A stretch of 33,441 nucleotides of DNA from an uncultured Clostridium sp. (GTDB lineage Bacteria > Bacillota > Clostridia > TANB77 > CAG-508). This document shows, piece by piece, positions 1 to 9,034 of the stretch (the stretch's first letter is position 1; every line of letters begins with the position of its first letter). The stretch spans positions 1 through 33,441 of the forward strand of contig CANEEJ010000012.1 of assembly GCA_947426525.1 (NCBI GenBank). The letters are read 5' to 3'. The translations under genes and the position numbers were made by a program. The notes under the pieces were generated by a model that saw nothing but the letters and a program-made list of their open reading frames with translations, was not told the origin of the DNA and did no database searches.

Positions 1-644
1 TCAATTGCATTTTGGATAGCCATAAAAGTCTTTGGAGATGTTAATGTAGAAAAAGCAATTTTAAAATTATCATTACTTTTTAAGGTACTTTCAAATAAAA
101 CATCTTCTCCCACAACATGAGCTAATTGATTAACCAAACAACACTCTAAGGGATAATAAGAAGGGCTATTTGTTTCAAAACTAATACCAAAGTATTTTAC
201 ATATTCTTTTGGAATACCATTAATTTTTGAAGATATTAATTGAACAGCAGCTTCGTTTAATCCTAATCCATAAATTTTAAATTCAGTATAATCACAAAGT
301 CCCATGCGGATTAAATAATTTCGTTTATCTTTTACTTCTTGAATATAGTGAATACATTCGTGAATAGCAAATTCTTCTAAGTCTTCATTAGCAATGTGTT
401 CATTAAAATAAATAGAAGTATTTTTATAAAAGTAGTTAGCTTCTGCCATACCTTCAGGCATTTTGGCTTTATACATATTTAATCTAGATAATTGAATAAA
501 TAATTCATTTTGATTGAAACCGTAATTAGGAAATGTGTCACAAATTTTTTGAGCAATATTACGTGCAATTGAATTAATTTTCAAAGTATCTAGTGTTTCA
601 ATTACTTCAATTCCATCTTTTCTTAAATCTGATTCGATACTCAT
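1..644 (-). CDS. HExxH zinc-metallopeptidase-like protein (partial, 3' end outside window)
   Basis: The frame is open from an ATG at 644 (reverse strand) to the window edge, giving 214 codons without a stop. AAGGAG lies 8 bases upstream of the ATG. The protein carries HECIH at residues 95-99, followed about 30 residues later by GLNEAA (Glu131). This HExxH plus downstream NE arrangement is typical of gluzincin-type zinc peptidases, where the two His and the distal Glu hold the metal. I see no signal peptide or membrane segment in the visible part, so it may be cytoplasmic. I do not recognise the exact family, and the substrate is unknown. On the reverse strand a TATAAT-like box lies about 25 bases upstream of the binding site. 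The gene is divergent from the coiled-coil gene at 844. Confidence 0.75.
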   Translation of the reverse strand, partial: MSIESDLRKDGIEVIETLDTLKINSIARNIAQKICDTFPNYGFNQNELFIQLSRLNMYKAKMPEGMAEANYFYKNTSIYFNEHIANEDLEEFAIHECIHYIQEVKDKRNYLIRMGLCDYTEFKIYGLGLNEAAVQLISSKINGIPKEYVKYFGISFETNSPSYYPLECCLVNQLAHVVGEDVLFESTLKSNDNFKIAFSTLTSPKTFMAIQNAI

Positions 645-754
645 ATACAATTCTCCTTAGTATAATCTATTTTTATTATACTATAAAAATAAAGTGTGTG
701 TATTTCAGTAATATTAAATGTTTTTTACAGTTTAATGACAACAAAATGTCGAAT

Positions 755-769
755 AAAGTCGACGACTTT
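755..769. repeat. Short inverted repeat upstream of a promoter
   Basis: AAAGTCG-A-CGACTTT is a perfect 7-bp inverted repeat ending 3 bases before the -35 box at 773. The position suits an operator for the coiled-coil gene, but related GTCGA motifs occur in several other intergenic regions here, so it could be a fragment of a dispersed repeat. Confidence 0.45.
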
Positions 770-772
770 TTC

Positions 773-801
773 TTGACATATTAGTTCTAGCTATGTATAA
801 T
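773..801 (+). promoter_or_regulatory. Consensus sigma-A promoter
   Basis: TTGACA at 773-778, a 17-bp spacer, then TATAAT at 796-801. Both hexamers are perfect consensus. It drives the gene starting at 844. Confidence 0.85.
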
Positions 802-843
802 AGTAAAACAATCGATTGTATCAAAAAAGAAAGGAGGAAATTT

Positions 844-1227
844 ATGAATAATGAAATGAAAAATGAAATATTAACTGCTATTGGATGTATTGATAAAAAA
901 GTAGACAATATGCAAGAAGAAATCCAAGAAATAAAAAAGCAAGTAGCCAAAATACCAAAAATGGAAAAAGAAATAGCAAAAATTTCAGGAATGGAAAAAG
1001 AAGTGGCAAAAATTCCATCTATGCAAGAAGAAATCAGAAACATTAGCAGAAGTGTAGCAATCATTGAACATGAACATGGAGAAAAATTATCAGCTTTATT
1101 TGATGCTTTCACAGCACATACAGAAAAAATGGAAAAGCAAGACAAAAAAATTAATTTTTGTGAATACAAATTAGAAAAACATGACGATGAAATTTATTAT
1201 CTAAAAACGAAAGTTCAAGCTTTATAA
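844..1227 (+). CDS. Small coiled-coil protein with decapeptide repeats
   Basis: 127 residues. The ATG at 844 is chosen over an in-frame ATG at 793 because AAAGGAGG lies 6 bases before 844 and because 793 falls inside the promoter. The sequence is almost wholly charged and helical. Residues about 30-70 contain a roughly 10-residue repeat built on the pattern KIPxMEKEIA (three copies, the third diverged), followed by a second coiled-coil stretch to the C terminus. There is no signal peptide or membrane segment. It is a monocistronic unit with a perfect promoter upstream and a hairpin terminator downstream, so it is probably well expressed. I do not recognise the family; a structural or adaptor role is only an inference from the coiled coil. 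Confidence 0.8.
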   Translation: MNNEMKNEILTAIGCIDKKVDNMQEEIQEIKKQVAKIPKMEKEIAKISGMEKEVAKIPSMQEEIRNISRSVAIIEHEHGEKLSALFDAFTAHTEKMEKQDKKINFCEYKLEKHDDEIYYLKTKVQAL

Positions 1228-1228
1228 A

Positions 1229-1272
1229 AGCCTATTAGAACTTAAGTATCAAACAACAAGTCCTAATAGGCT
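1229..1272. terminator. Bidirectional hairpin terminator between convergent genes
   Basis: Arms 1229-1242 and 1259-1272 pair at 13 of 14 positions around a 16-base loop. It lies between the convergent coiled-coil gene and leuS and is flanked by A/T-rich sequence on both sides. Confidence 0.7.
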
Positions 1273-1281
1273 ATATTATAA

Positions 1282-3672
1282 TTATTTCACAACAATATTA
1301 TAAATCTTATTTTTAACATAAATTTCCTTAACAATTATTTTACCATCTAATTTAGCATCAATAGCATTGTGAACCTTTTCTTTTACGGAAGATTCTTCTT
1401 CATTTGGAGTAATTTGAATGGTTGCTTTTAACTTACCATTAAACTGAATTGGTAAAGTTATTTCATCAGCTACTGTCTTTGCTTCGTCGTACTTAGGCCA
1501 ACTTTCATAAGAAATTGTATCATTATGTCCTAAGATATTCCATAATTCCTCTGTAATATGAGGTGCAACAGGATTTAACAATTTTAAGAAGCCTTCAGCA
1601 AACTCATAAGGGAAGATATCCTCTTTATTAACATGATTAATAAAAATCATCATTTGAGAAATAGCTGTATTAAAGTTCATAGTCTCATAATCATTCGTAA
1701 CTTTCTTTACTGTGAAATGATAAACTTTTTCAAGATTAGAATTAGTTTCTTTCTTAATCTTGTTAGATTCTGTATATAAACGCCAAACACGGTCTAAGAA
1801 TTTTTTAGAACCATCAATTCCATTTGGATCCCATGGCTTAGCTGCTTCAATTGGTCCCATGAACATTTCATAAACTCTTAGGCTATCAGCACCATATTGA
1901 CGAACCATATCATCAGGATTAATAACATTACCTTTTGACTTACTCATTTTTTCACCGTTACTACCTAAAATCATACCTTGATGACGAAGTTTAGCAAAAG
2001 GTTCTTTTACAGGAACAACTCCTTTATTATATAGGTATTGGTTCCAAAATCTTGAATATAATAAATGACCAACGGCATGTTCTGGTCCACCAACATACAA
2101 ATCAACTGGTAACCAATATTCTAATAACTTTTTATTAGCTAACTCATCTTGATTTTTAGGGTCAATATATCTTAAAAAATACCAACTTGAACCAGCAGCT
2201 CCAGGCATTGTACTTGTTTCACGTCTAGCAGGTTTTCCATTAAATTCAGTATTAACCCAATTAGAAGCTTTATCTAAAGGAGAAGCACCAGCTTTGGATG
2301 GAGCATAATCTTCTAATTCAGGTAAAACCAAAGGCAATTCAGAATCAGCTAAAGCTTTCATCTCATCATCAACATAAACAATTGGAATTGGTTCTCCCCA
2401 ATAACGTTGTCTTGCAAAAATCCATTCACGAAGTTTGTAATTTACCTTCTTAGAACCAATTTTATTTTCTTCTAGCCAGGTAATCATTTTAGAAATAGCA
2501 TCTTCTTTGTTTAACCCATCTAAGAAATCAGAGTTAATATGCAAGCCATTACCTGTAAAAGCTTCCTTTGTAATATCGCCACCATCTAATACAGGAACAA
2601 TTTCAATGCCAAATTTGGTAGCAAACTCATAATCTCTTTGGTCATGGGCAGGAACTGCCATAATGCAACCAGTACCATAAGTTGCTAGAACATAATCAGA
2701 AATCCAAATTGGAATTTGTTTTCCATTCACAGGATTAACTGCATAAGCTCCTGTAAATACACCAGTTTTATCTTTGTTCAGTTCGGTTCTTTCTAAGTCA
2801 GACTTGCTGGCAGTAGACTTTTTGTAATCTTCGACAGCTTGTTTTTGTTCAGGAGTAGTAATTTGATTTACTAAATCTAATTCTGGTGCTAACACACAGT
2901 AAGTTGCTCCAAATAAAGTATCAGGTCTAGTAGTAAATACAGTGAAATTTAAACCATCATGATTAGCAACTTGGAAAGTAACTTCGGCACCTTCTGAGCG
3001 ACCAATCCAGTTTCTTTGAATTTCTTTGGTTGATTCTGGCCAATCCAATTCATCTAAGCCATCAATTAAAATATCCGCATATTGAGGGATGTCTAAAACC
3101 CATTGTTTCATATTCTTACGAACAACTGGAAAGCCACCTCTTTCACTTTTTCCATTGATAACTTCATCATTTGACAAAACGCACCCTAATTCTTCACACC
3201 AGTTAACAGGCATTTCAACTAATTTAGCAAGACCATCTTCATATAGTTTCTTAAAAATCCATTGTGTCCATTTGTAATAGTCTGGATCACAAGTAGAAAT
3301 TTCTTTATCCCAGTCAAAAGAAAGTCCAAGCATTTTTAATTGTTTTTTGAAAGTTTCAATATTGGCTGCTGTAAAACCTGCTGGGTGATTTCCAGTTTTG
3401 ATAGCATATTGTTCTGCAGGAAGACCAAATGCATCCCATCCCATAGGATGTAAAACATTGTATCCTTGCATTCTTTTCATTCTAGATAAGATATCAGTAG
3501 CAGTATAACCTTCAGGATGTCCTACATGTAGACCTTGTCCAGATGGATAAGGAAACATATCTAAAGCGTAAAATTTAGGCTTTGAAAAGTCCCATACATC
3601 AGTAAAAAAAGTCTTATTTTCGTCCCAATAGGTTTGCCATTTTTTTTCAATTTCATTAAATTTATATTCCAT
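1282..3672 (-). CDS. leuS: Leucyl-tRNA synthetase
   Basis: 796 residues, a normal bacterial LeuRS length. It charges tRNA-Leu with leucine in the cytoplasm. The class I signature HVGH is at residues 49-52 within [16 protein letters not shown], and the KMSKS loop ([10 protein letters not shown]) is near residue 575. The CP1 editing domain is visible as TTRPDTLFG and [19 protein letters not shown], and GSSWYFLRY precedes the catalytic return. The start is placed at the ATG at 3672 ([12 protein letters not shown]), the usual N terminus; an upstream in-frame ATG at 3714 would add 14 untypical residues. A purine-rich GAAAGGGG precedes the start at a rather long spacing. No T-box leader is visible in the short divergent region upstream. 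The gene contains no in-frame CGG codon. Confidence 0.97.
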   Translation of the reverse strand: MEYKFNEIEKKWQTYWDENKTFFTDVWDFSKPKFYALDMFPYPSGQGLHVGHPEGYTATDILSRMKRMQGYNVLHPMGWDAFGLPAEQYAIKTGNHPAGFTAANIETFKKQLKMLGLSFDWDKEISTCDPDYYKWTQWIFKKLYEDGLAKLVEMPVNWCEELGCVLSNDEVINGKSERGGFPVVRKNMKQWVLDIPQYADILIDGLDELDWPESTKEIQRNWIGRSEGAEVTFQVANHDGLNFTVFTTRPDTLFGATYCVLAPELDLVNQITTPEQKQAVEDYKKSTASKSDLERTELNKDKTGVFTGAYAVNPVNGKQIPIWISDYVLATYGTGCIMAVPAHDQRDYEFATKFGIEIVPVLDGGDITKEAFTGNGLHINSDFLDGLNKEDAISKMITWLEENKIGSKKVNYKLREWIFARQRYWGEPIPIVYVDDEMKALADSELPLVLPELEDYAPSKAGASPLDKASNWVNTEFNGKPARRETSTMPGAAGSSWYFLRYIDPKNQDELANKKLLEYWLPVDLYVGGPEHAVGHLLYSRFWNQYLYNKGVVPVKEPFAKLRHQGMILGSNGEKMSKSKGNVINPDDMVRQYGADSLRVYEMFMGPIEAAKPWDPNGIDGSKKFLDRVWRLYTESNKIKKETNSNLEKVYHFTVKKVTNDYETMNFNTAISQMMIFINHVNKEDIFPYEFAEGFLKLLNPVAPHITEELWNILGHNDTISYESWPKYDEAKTVADEITLPIQFNGKLKATIQITPNEEESSVKEKVHNAIDAKLDGKIIVKEIYVKNKIYNIVVK

Positions 3673-3838
3673 AAGTTTAAAACCCCTTTCGAATTTAATT
3701 ATAACTTTTTCCATTATATAACAAAAATGCTAGTATTTCAAGGAGTTTATGAATTTTATGTTAAAAAAGTAAAACCAAAATTTATTAGTATTTTTTCTAA
3801 AGTGAATAACTGTGAATTGTAACACCTTAATAGTCCTC

Positions 3839-3867
3839 TTGAATTTGAAAAATAAAAATGATACAAT
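3839..3867 (+). promoter_or_regulatory. Sigma-A promoter for the HD-topB unit
   Basis: TTGAAT at 3839-3844, 17-bp spacer, TACAAT at 3862-3867. It lies 20 bases before the ATG of the first HD gene. Confidence 0.65.
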
Positions 3868-3887
3868 AAAAACCTAAGAGGTGTAAA

Positions 3888-4649
3888 ATGATAGAGATAA
3901 AAAAAGCAAAACAAGTATTAAAAAAATATGTAAGTAACTATGACATAAGCAATAATAGAATTCGAGTAAAAATAGGACACATTGAAAGAGTAGCAAGAAT
4001 TGCTAAGAAAATAGCACAAAAAATGAAAGTGTCAGAAGAAGATATACAATTAGCAGAATTAATAGGATTGCTACATGATATTGGAAGATTTGAACAAGTA
4101 AGAAGATATAATACTTTTTGTGATAAAGATAGTATCAACCATGGAAAATTAGGTGTAGAAATTTTGTTTGAACAAGGAATGATACGAGAATTTATAGAAG
4201 ATACCCAATACGATGAAATTATAAAAAAAGCAATTTTAAATCACAATCGAGACAAAGCTGACATACAAGTAGCAAATGAGAGAGAATTGTTACATTCCAA
4301 AATTATTCGAGATGCGGATAAAACAGACATTATCTACATGTTAACATTTGAAGACAAAGAAACAGCGTGGGGAAGTGGTAAGTTAGAAGATGAGGAAATA
4401 ACAGAAGATATTTACCAACAATTTATAGAAGACCAATCAATCGACTATGCCAAAAGAAAAACAGGGGTTGACGTATTAGTGTCACATTTTGCGTATGTAT
4501 TTGATTTTAACGATAAATATGCCTTACAAATGGTAAAAGAAAAAGAATACTTTAAAAAGATATACCAAAGATTTGCATTCACAAACCAGGAAACACAAGA
4601 AAAAATTAATCAAATTTATCATATAGTAGAAGAATATTTAGAAAAATAA
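3888..4649 (+). CDS. HD-domain phosphohydrolase (copy 1)
   Basis: 253 residues. The HD metal-binding set is present: His31 in GHIERVAR, His63-Asp64 in LLHDIGRFEQ, a further His in NHNRDK and Asp in IIRDADKTDI. HD proteins are metal-dependent phosphohydrolases acting on nucleotides or cyclic nucleotides; the substrate here cannot be read from the sequence. The start has AAGAGGTG 4-5 bases upstream and a sigma-A promoter. It is the first gene of a likely three-gene unit with a paralogue 9 bases downstream and then topB. The two HD proteins share the same motif spacing and almost the same wording (ELIGLLHDIGRFEQ), so they arose by tandem duplication. Confidence 0.88.
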   Translation: MIEIKKAKQVLKKYVSNYDISNNRIRVKIGHIERVARIAKKIAQKMKVSEEDIQLAELIGLLHDIGRFEQVRRYNTFCDKDSINHGKLGVEILFEQGMIREFIEDTQYDEIIKKAILNHNRDKADIQVANERELLHSKIIRDADKTDIIYMLTFEDKETAWGSGKLEDEEITEDIYQQFIEDQSIDYAKRKTGVDVLVSHFAYVFDFNDKYALQMVKEKEYFKKIYQRFAFTNQETQEKINQIYHIVEEYLEK

Positions 4650-4658
4650 GGGGAAAAA

Positions 4659-5432
4659 ATGATAGACATAGAAAAAGCTAAACAGGAGTTAATCAACCAT
4701 GTAAAAGAGCAAAAAATAGAAAATGAAAAAGTAAATAAAAAATTAGAGCATATTTTAAGAGTGGCTAACATTAGTAAAAAAATAGCAACAGAACTAAATT
4801 TAACACCAGAACAGATTGAACTAGCAGAACTAATAGGATTATTGCATGATATAGGAAGATTTGAACAATATAAAATGACGGATACAACAAAATTCAATCA
4901 TGGACAAGCAGGAGTAGAAATCCTAAAGAAAGACAATTATCTTAGAAAATATATCGAAGAAGAGAAGTATGATAATGTTATACTAACAGCTGTTTATGAA
5001 CACAATCGATATGCACTAAGTCCAAACTTAACCAAAGAGCAAGAATTATTTTGTAAAATTATAAAAGATGCAGATAAAGTAGACTTGATTTACGAAGGAG
5101 CAGAAATTTATTGGCAGAAACAAGAAGACATAGCAGCCATCGAAAATGGAAAATTATCTTCTAAAATGTTAGAAGACTTTTATCAACACAAATTAGCAGA
5201 TATACGAAATAAAGTAAGCAAAGCAGATGAAATAGTAAGATTTATTTCTTATGTTTTTGATATTAACTTTTCTTATAGTCGAAAAATCATAAAAGAAAGT
5301 GGAAATGTTAATAAAATGATAGAACGTTTTGATTACAAAAGGGAAGAAACCAAAGAAGAAATGGAAAAGATAAAGAAAATCATAAAAGAAGAGCTTAAGA
5401 AAGGAAATGAAAATTGGGCAAAAAATTACTAA
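4659..5432 (+). CDS. HD-domain phosphohydrolase (copy 2)
   Basis: 257 residues, paralogous to the preceding gene with catalytic residues at identical positions (His31, His63-Asp64) and later EHNRY and KIIKDADKVDL. AAGGGG lies 5 bases before the ATG. Its last 19 bases overlap the start of topB in another frame, indicating translational coupling. The C-terminal third is more lysine- and glutamate-rich than in copy 1. The function is inferred to be metal-dependent phosphate ester hydrolysis; the substrate is unknown. Confidence 0.88.
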   Translation: MIDIEKAKQELINHVKEQKIENEKVNKKLEHILRVANISKKIATELNLTPEQIELAELIGLLHDIGRFEQYKMTDTTKFNHGQAGVEILKKDNYLRKYIEEEKYDNVILTAVYEHNRYALSPNLTKEQELFCKIIKDADKVDLIYEGAEIYWQKQEDIAAIENGKLSSKMLEDFYQHKLADIRNKVSKADEIVRFISYVFDINFSYSRKIIKESGNVNKMIERFDYKREETKEEMEKIKKIIKEELKKGNENWAKNY

Positions 5433-7345
5433 TAACAGAAAAACCATCAGTAGCAATGGAATTTGCGAAAGCACTTAAAATAACAACCAATCGAAAAAAT
5501 GGATATTTAGAGTCAAGTGACTGGATTATTACTTGGTGTGTAGGGCATTTAGTAACCATGAGCTATCCAGAAAAATACGATGAAAAACTAAAATTTTGGC
5601 GATTAGAAACGCTGCCATTTATACCAGAAGAATGGAAATATGAAATTATTCCAGCAGTTGCCAATCAATTTAACATTGTAAAAGAGCTTATGCAAAGAGA
5701 AGACATTGAAGAAATTTATAATGCAGGAGACTCTGGAAGAGAAGGAGAATACATACAAAGATTAGTATTTATGATGGCAAAACCCAATCCAAAAGCCAAG
5801 ATGAAACGTGTATGGATTGACTCACAAACAGAAGAAGAAATCAATAGAGGAATTCGAGAAGCCAAAGACCTATCAGAGTATGATAGTTTATCAGATAGTG
5901 CTTATTTAAGAGCCAAAGAAGATTATTTAATTGGTATTAATTTTTCAAGGTTATTATCTATTATTTATGGAAGAAAACTAGCACAAAGCATTAAGGAAGA
6001 CAAGGCTTCTATATCAGTTGGACGAGTTATGACGTGTGTATTAGGAATGATTGTACAAAGAGAACGAGAAATTCGAAACTTTGTAAAAACAAAATATTAC
6101 AAAATAATAGGAGAATTTGGAGATGAAACAGCATCTTTTAAGGCAGAATGGAAAGTAAATGAAAAATCAGTAATGTATGATTCACCAAAACTTTATAATG
6201 AGTCAGGATTTAAAAAAGAACAAGAAGCAAAAGAATTCATTAGTAGTTTAGCAGGAAAGCCAGCTACGATAACAGAACTAAAAAAATCAAAGCAAAAAGA
6301 AAATGCCCCCCTATTATTTAATTTAGCAGAAATTCAAAATGAATGTACAAAAAGATTTAAAATTAAACCAGATACAACTTTGGAAATCATCCAAAATTTA
6401 TATGAAAAAAAATTAGTCACTTATCCTAGAACCGATGCAAGAGTATTATCAACAGCTGTTGCAAAAGAAATAGCAAAAAACTTAAATGGAATAGCTAGAG
6501 GCCTAAAAGATGAAGAAATACAAGGCTATATGAAAAAAATGATAGAAGAAAAATATTCAACTAATTTAGTAAAAACGAAGTATGTAAATGATAGTAAAAT
6601 TACAGACCATTATGCTATTATTCCAACAGGGCAAGGGTATGAAAACTATAATCAATTACCAGATTTACAAAAGCAAATTTATAAAGTAATTGTTAAGCGA
6701 TTTTTAGCGATTTTCTATCCACCAGCAGAATATAACAAAATGCAAGTAACAGTAAATATAGAAAACGAAACATTTCATTGCAGTGGAAAAGTGTGTGTCA
6801 AACAAGGATTTTTAGAGATATTAAAACCAAAATCTGAAGTCAAAACAGAAAAAGGCACAGATAAAAAAGAAGATAATAATTTAGAAATTTTAAAAACACT
6901 AAAAAAAGGACAAATTGTGGAAGTGAAAAATTTTGAAATAAAAGATGCCGAAACTTCACCACCAAGTAGATATAACTCCGGTTCTATTATCTTAGCTATG
7001 GAAAATGCAGGAAAGCTAATTGAAGAAGAAGAATTAAGAGAACAAATTAAAGGAGCAGGAATTGGGACCAGCGCAACGAGAGCGGAAATTATGAAGAAAC
7101 TGGAGAAAATTAAATACATTGAAATCAATAGTAAAACACAAATTATTACACCAACTATTAAAGGAGAAAGAATTTATGACATTGTATATAGCGCTATGCC
7201 AGATATGCTAAATCCAAAGCTTACCGCTAGTTGGGAAAAAGGACTAGATATGGTAGCCAAAAAAGAGATTCAACCAGAAGAATTTATGGCAAAGTTGAAA
7301 AATTATATTCATTCAAAATTTAATAAATTAGTAGTAAAAATGTAA
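5414..7345 (+). CDS. topB: DNA topoisomerase III (type IA)
   Basis: 643 residues. It relaxes negatively supercoiled DNA and resolves recombination or replication intermediates by single-strand passage. The TOPRIM domain opens with LLITEKPSVAMEFAKAL, and its acidic motif is AGDSGREGEYI near residues 104-114. The catalytic tyrosine is Tyr337 in TYPRTDARVL. SVGRVMTCVLGMIVQRE at about 201-217 is the family motif. The start is a TTG at 5414: a TGA sits immediately upstream in frame, and MGKKLLITEKPSV matches the family N terminus, with AAAGG about 8 bases upstream. It overlaps the HD gene by 19 bases. No C-terminal zinc fingers are present, and the protein is somewhat shorter than Bacillus TopB. 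It has no in-frame CGG. Confidence 0.95.
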   Translation: MGKKLLITEKPSVAMEFAKALKITTNRKNGYLESSDWIITWCVGHLVTMSYPEKYDEKLKFWRLETLPFIPEEWKYEIIPAVANQFNIVKELMQREDIEEIYNAGDSGREGEYIQRLVFMMAKPNPKAKMKRVWIDSQTEEEINRGIREAKDLSEYDSLSDSAYLRAKEDYLIGINFSRLLSIIYGRKLAQSIKEDKASISVGRVMTCVLGMIVQREREIRNFVKTKYYKIIGEFGDETASFKAEWKVNEKSVMYDSPKLYNESGFKKEQEAKEFISSLAGKPATITELKKSKQKENAPLLFNLAEIQNECTKRFKIKPDTTLEIIQNLYEKKLVTYPRTDARVLSTAVAKEIAKNLNGIARGLKDEEIQGYMKKMIEEKYSTNLVKTKYVNDSKITDHYAIIPTGQGYENYNQLPDLQKQIYKVIVKRFLAIFYPPAEYNKMQVTVNIENETFHCSGKVCVKQGFLEILKPKSEVKTEKGTDKKEDNNLEILKTLKKGQIVEVKNFEIKDAETSPPSRYNSGSIILAMENAGKLIEEEELREQIKGAGIGTSATRAEIMKKLEKIKYIEINSKTQIITPTIKGERIYDIVYSAMPDMLNPKLTASWEKGLDMVAKKEIQPEEFMAKLKNYIHSKFNKLVVKM

Positions 7346-7347
7346 CC

Positions 7348-7378
7348 AAAAAGAGATAGTTTCCTATCTCTTTTTGAT
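7348..7378 (+). terminator. Intrinsic terminator after topB
   Basis: A perfect 12-bp stem (7348-7359 with 7364-7375) with a TTTC tetraloop, ending in a run of T. It also forms a terminator for the reverse-strand gene at 7394. Confidence 0.9.
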
Positions 7379-7393
7379 TTTAAGCAATTTCGC

Positions 7394-7669
7394 CTAAGCC
7401 TTAAAAATATGTGTGGGATAGCGAGCACAATCATTTGTTGCCAAAACAGCACAAGGCGTAATAATTACTTCTTCTTTATCAATGGACAACCCTAATTTAT
7501 TGAGTAACTTGATAAAACGTTCATTTCGATACCACAATACGCAGGTTCCTAACCGTTCAAATTCACTACGAATGAATTGAGCTATCTTTTTAAACCGATG
7601 TGAATTAGGACCTAATCCAGGGAAAAGAAAATTAATTGCTACCTGTACTTGTCTTTTTTTTGCTACCAT
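7394..7669 (-). CDS. Small protein of unknown function with two in-frame CGG codons
   Basis: 91 residues from the ATG at 7669, with AGGAG 5 bases upstream. An alternative TTG at 7687 lies inside the binding-site region and is less likely. The protein is basic, with no membrane segment; it has a cysteine-containing C-terminal part (TPCAVLATNDCARYP). I do not recognise it. Its codon use differs from the neighbours: codon 25 (CGG, in SHRFKK) and codon 39 (CGG, in FERLG) are read in frame as Arg if this is a real gene. A +1 shift at either CGG would run into TAG within a few codons. It is convergent with topB, and a 12-bp palindrome lies upstream. It may be horizontally acquired. Confidence 0.55.
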   Translation of the reverse strand: MVAKKRQVQVAINFLFPGLGPNSHRFKKIAQFIRSEFERLGTCVLWYRNERFIKLLNKLGLSIDKEEVIITPCAVLATNDCARYPTHIFKA

Positions 7670-7681
7670 AATATCTCCTTT

Positions 7682-7693
7682 CTCCAATTGGAG
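7682..7693. repeat. Palindrome upstream of the small gene
   Basis: CTCCAATTGGAG is a perfect 12-bp palindrome 12 bases upstream of the start at 7669, abutting its ribosome binding site. It could act as an operator or sequester the binding site; this is inference. Confidence 0.4.
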
Positions 7694-7775
7694 GATGCTT
7701 GATTAATAGTTACAACGCACATATTGCATTAACCATATTATACCATGAATTAACATAAAAATCAAATTTAAGAAA

Positions 7776-8687
7776 TTATATAATGGTACCACCATTCACA
7801 TGAATTACTTGACCAGTTACATATCTAGAATCATCACTTGCTAAATACAAATAAGCAGGAGCAACCTCGAAAGGTTGACCAGCACGCTTCAAAGGTGTAT
7901 CTGTACCAAAAACTTCAACTTCATTCTCTGAAAAAGAAGCTGGAATAAGAGGTGTCCAAATAGGTCCAGGAGCAACAGCATTAACTCTTATTTTTTGATC
8001 AGCTAAAGAAAGAGCTAAAGATTTTGTAAAAACAGAAATAGCTCCTTTGGTACTCGAATAATCAATTAAATTTTTCTTTCCTTCATAAGCAGTCACAGAA
8101 GTTGTATTAATAATGCTACTATTAGCATCTAAATAAGGTAAAACAGTTTTAGTTAAATAGAAAAAAGAAAAAATATTAGTTTCAAAAGTATCACGAAGCT
8201 GTTTTGCAGTAATATCTAAAATACTATTTTGTGGAAACTGAACACCACAATTATTAATTAAAACATCTATTTTTCCAAAAGCTTGTATCGTATTTTGAAC
8301 AATATAATTAGAAAAAGCCTCTTCTCTTAAATCACCAGCAAGTAAAAGACAACGACGACCATAACTTTCGACTAATTGTTTGGTATCATTAGCATCTTCA
8401 TGTTCATTTAAATAAACAATAACAATATCAGCCCCTTCTTTAGCAAACAAAACAGAAATAGCTCGACCAATACCACTATCACCACCAGAAATAACCACCA
8501 CTTTATCTTGTAATTTACCACTTGGTATATAATTGGGGTTATCAAAAATAGGAAGAGGATTCATAACATACTCTAAACCAGGTTGAATATTTTGATGTTG
8601 TTTTGGAAAAGTAAGAGGTGTTTTTAAATTCTCATCTTTAAAACCAAGATAGGGATATTCAGGATAATTGTAATAAATAAAAATCAT
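7776..8687 (-). CDS. Short-chain dehydrogenase/reductase (general-stress SDR type)
   Basis: 303 residues. The Rossmann glycine motif is SGGDSGIG at 67-74, NNCG at about 145-148, and the catalytic set is Ser197 and Tyr210/Lys214 (YSSTK). The roughly 60-residue N-terminal extension before the dinucleotide site (TPLTFPKQHQNIQPGLEYVMNP) is typical of the YhdF/YdaD group of NAD(P)-dependent SDRs. The substrate is not readable. The start is uncertain: the ATG at 8687 directly touches an AAGGAG, giving no spacer, so initiation may use a downstream non-ATG codon such as ATT. The frame stays open upstream into the MITE-like element, but that part is not family sequence. There is no in-frame CGG. Confidence 0.88.
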   Translation of the reverse strand: MIFIYYNYPEYPYLGFKDENLKTPLTFPKQHQNIQPGLEYVMNPLPIFDNPNYIPSGKLQDKVVVISGGDSGIGRAISVLFAKEGADIVIVYLNEHEDANDTKQLVESYGRRCLLLAGDLREEAFSNYIVQNTIQAFGKIDVLINNCGVQFPQNSILDITAKQLRDTFETNIFSFFYLTKTVLPYLDANSSIINTTSVTAYEGKKNLIDYSSTKGAISVFTKSLALSLADQKIRVNAVAPGPIWTPLIPASFSENEVEVFGTDTPLKRAGQPFEVAPAYLYLASDDSRYVTGQVIHVNGGTII

Positions 8688-8747
8688 CTCCTTTATTATA
8701 AATCTTATACATAGTATATAGAAAATAAAGAAAATTATGCGTAATAT

Positions 8748-8930
8748 AAGTTTCGACTTTGGGCAGAGGCAGGTTATCCTATATAATTTTGAAACACTGC
8801 GTAAGCGACCAAACGAGCTATGCGAGTGCGATTGGAGCAACCAACTATTAGTTTTTATTTTTGTTGGTTGCGACACACAAAGTGTAAAAAATTATATAGG
8901 ATAACCTGCCTCTGCCCAAAGTCGAAACTT
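8748..8930. mobile_element. MITE-like element with perfect 43-bp terminal inverted repeats
   Basis: 8748-8790 and 8888-8930 are perfect reverse complements over 43 bp (outer ends AAGTTTCGACTTT). The 97-base interior holds a second hairpin, GCAACCAAC paired with GTTGGTTGC. No transposase is encoded. The element has a more G/C-rich composition than its surroundings and sits in the divergent region between the SDR gene and mfd. As RNA from either strand it would fold into one long rod. A miniature transposable element is the best reading; a structured RNA or a double terminator is an alternative. Confidence 0.75.
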
Positions 8931-8984
8931 AAAATAATTAAACTCTTTTCTTTTTGAATAAAATATAGTATAATAAAAACTGAC

Positions 8985-9021
8985 AAGAGGGGATTTGGGG
9001 ATGTCCCTTAAAAACCCTCTT
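8985..9021 (+). promoter_or_regulatory. Leader hairpin of mfd with GGGGA-type loop
   Basis: AAGAGGG (8985-8991) pairs with CCCTCTT (9015-9021) around an interior containing GGGGATGTCCC. It begins about 10 bases after a TATAAT at 8969-8974 and ends just before the mfd ribosome binding site, so it is transcribed as a 5' leader structure. It resembles the hairpin at 19915-19949. No good -35 box is visible. Confidence 0.5.
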
Positions 9022-9034
9022 TTAGGAGAAAAAG

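Noticed and set aside
593..784. Small plus-strand ORF over the start of the metallopeptidase-like gene
   Set aside because: It has no ribosome binding site, a hydrophobic low-complexity translation, and overlaps a better-supported reverse-strand gene and the promoter at 773.
3673..3887. T-box leader for leuS
   Set aside because: The divergent region is short and lacks the T-box consensus and an antiterminator on the reverse strand.
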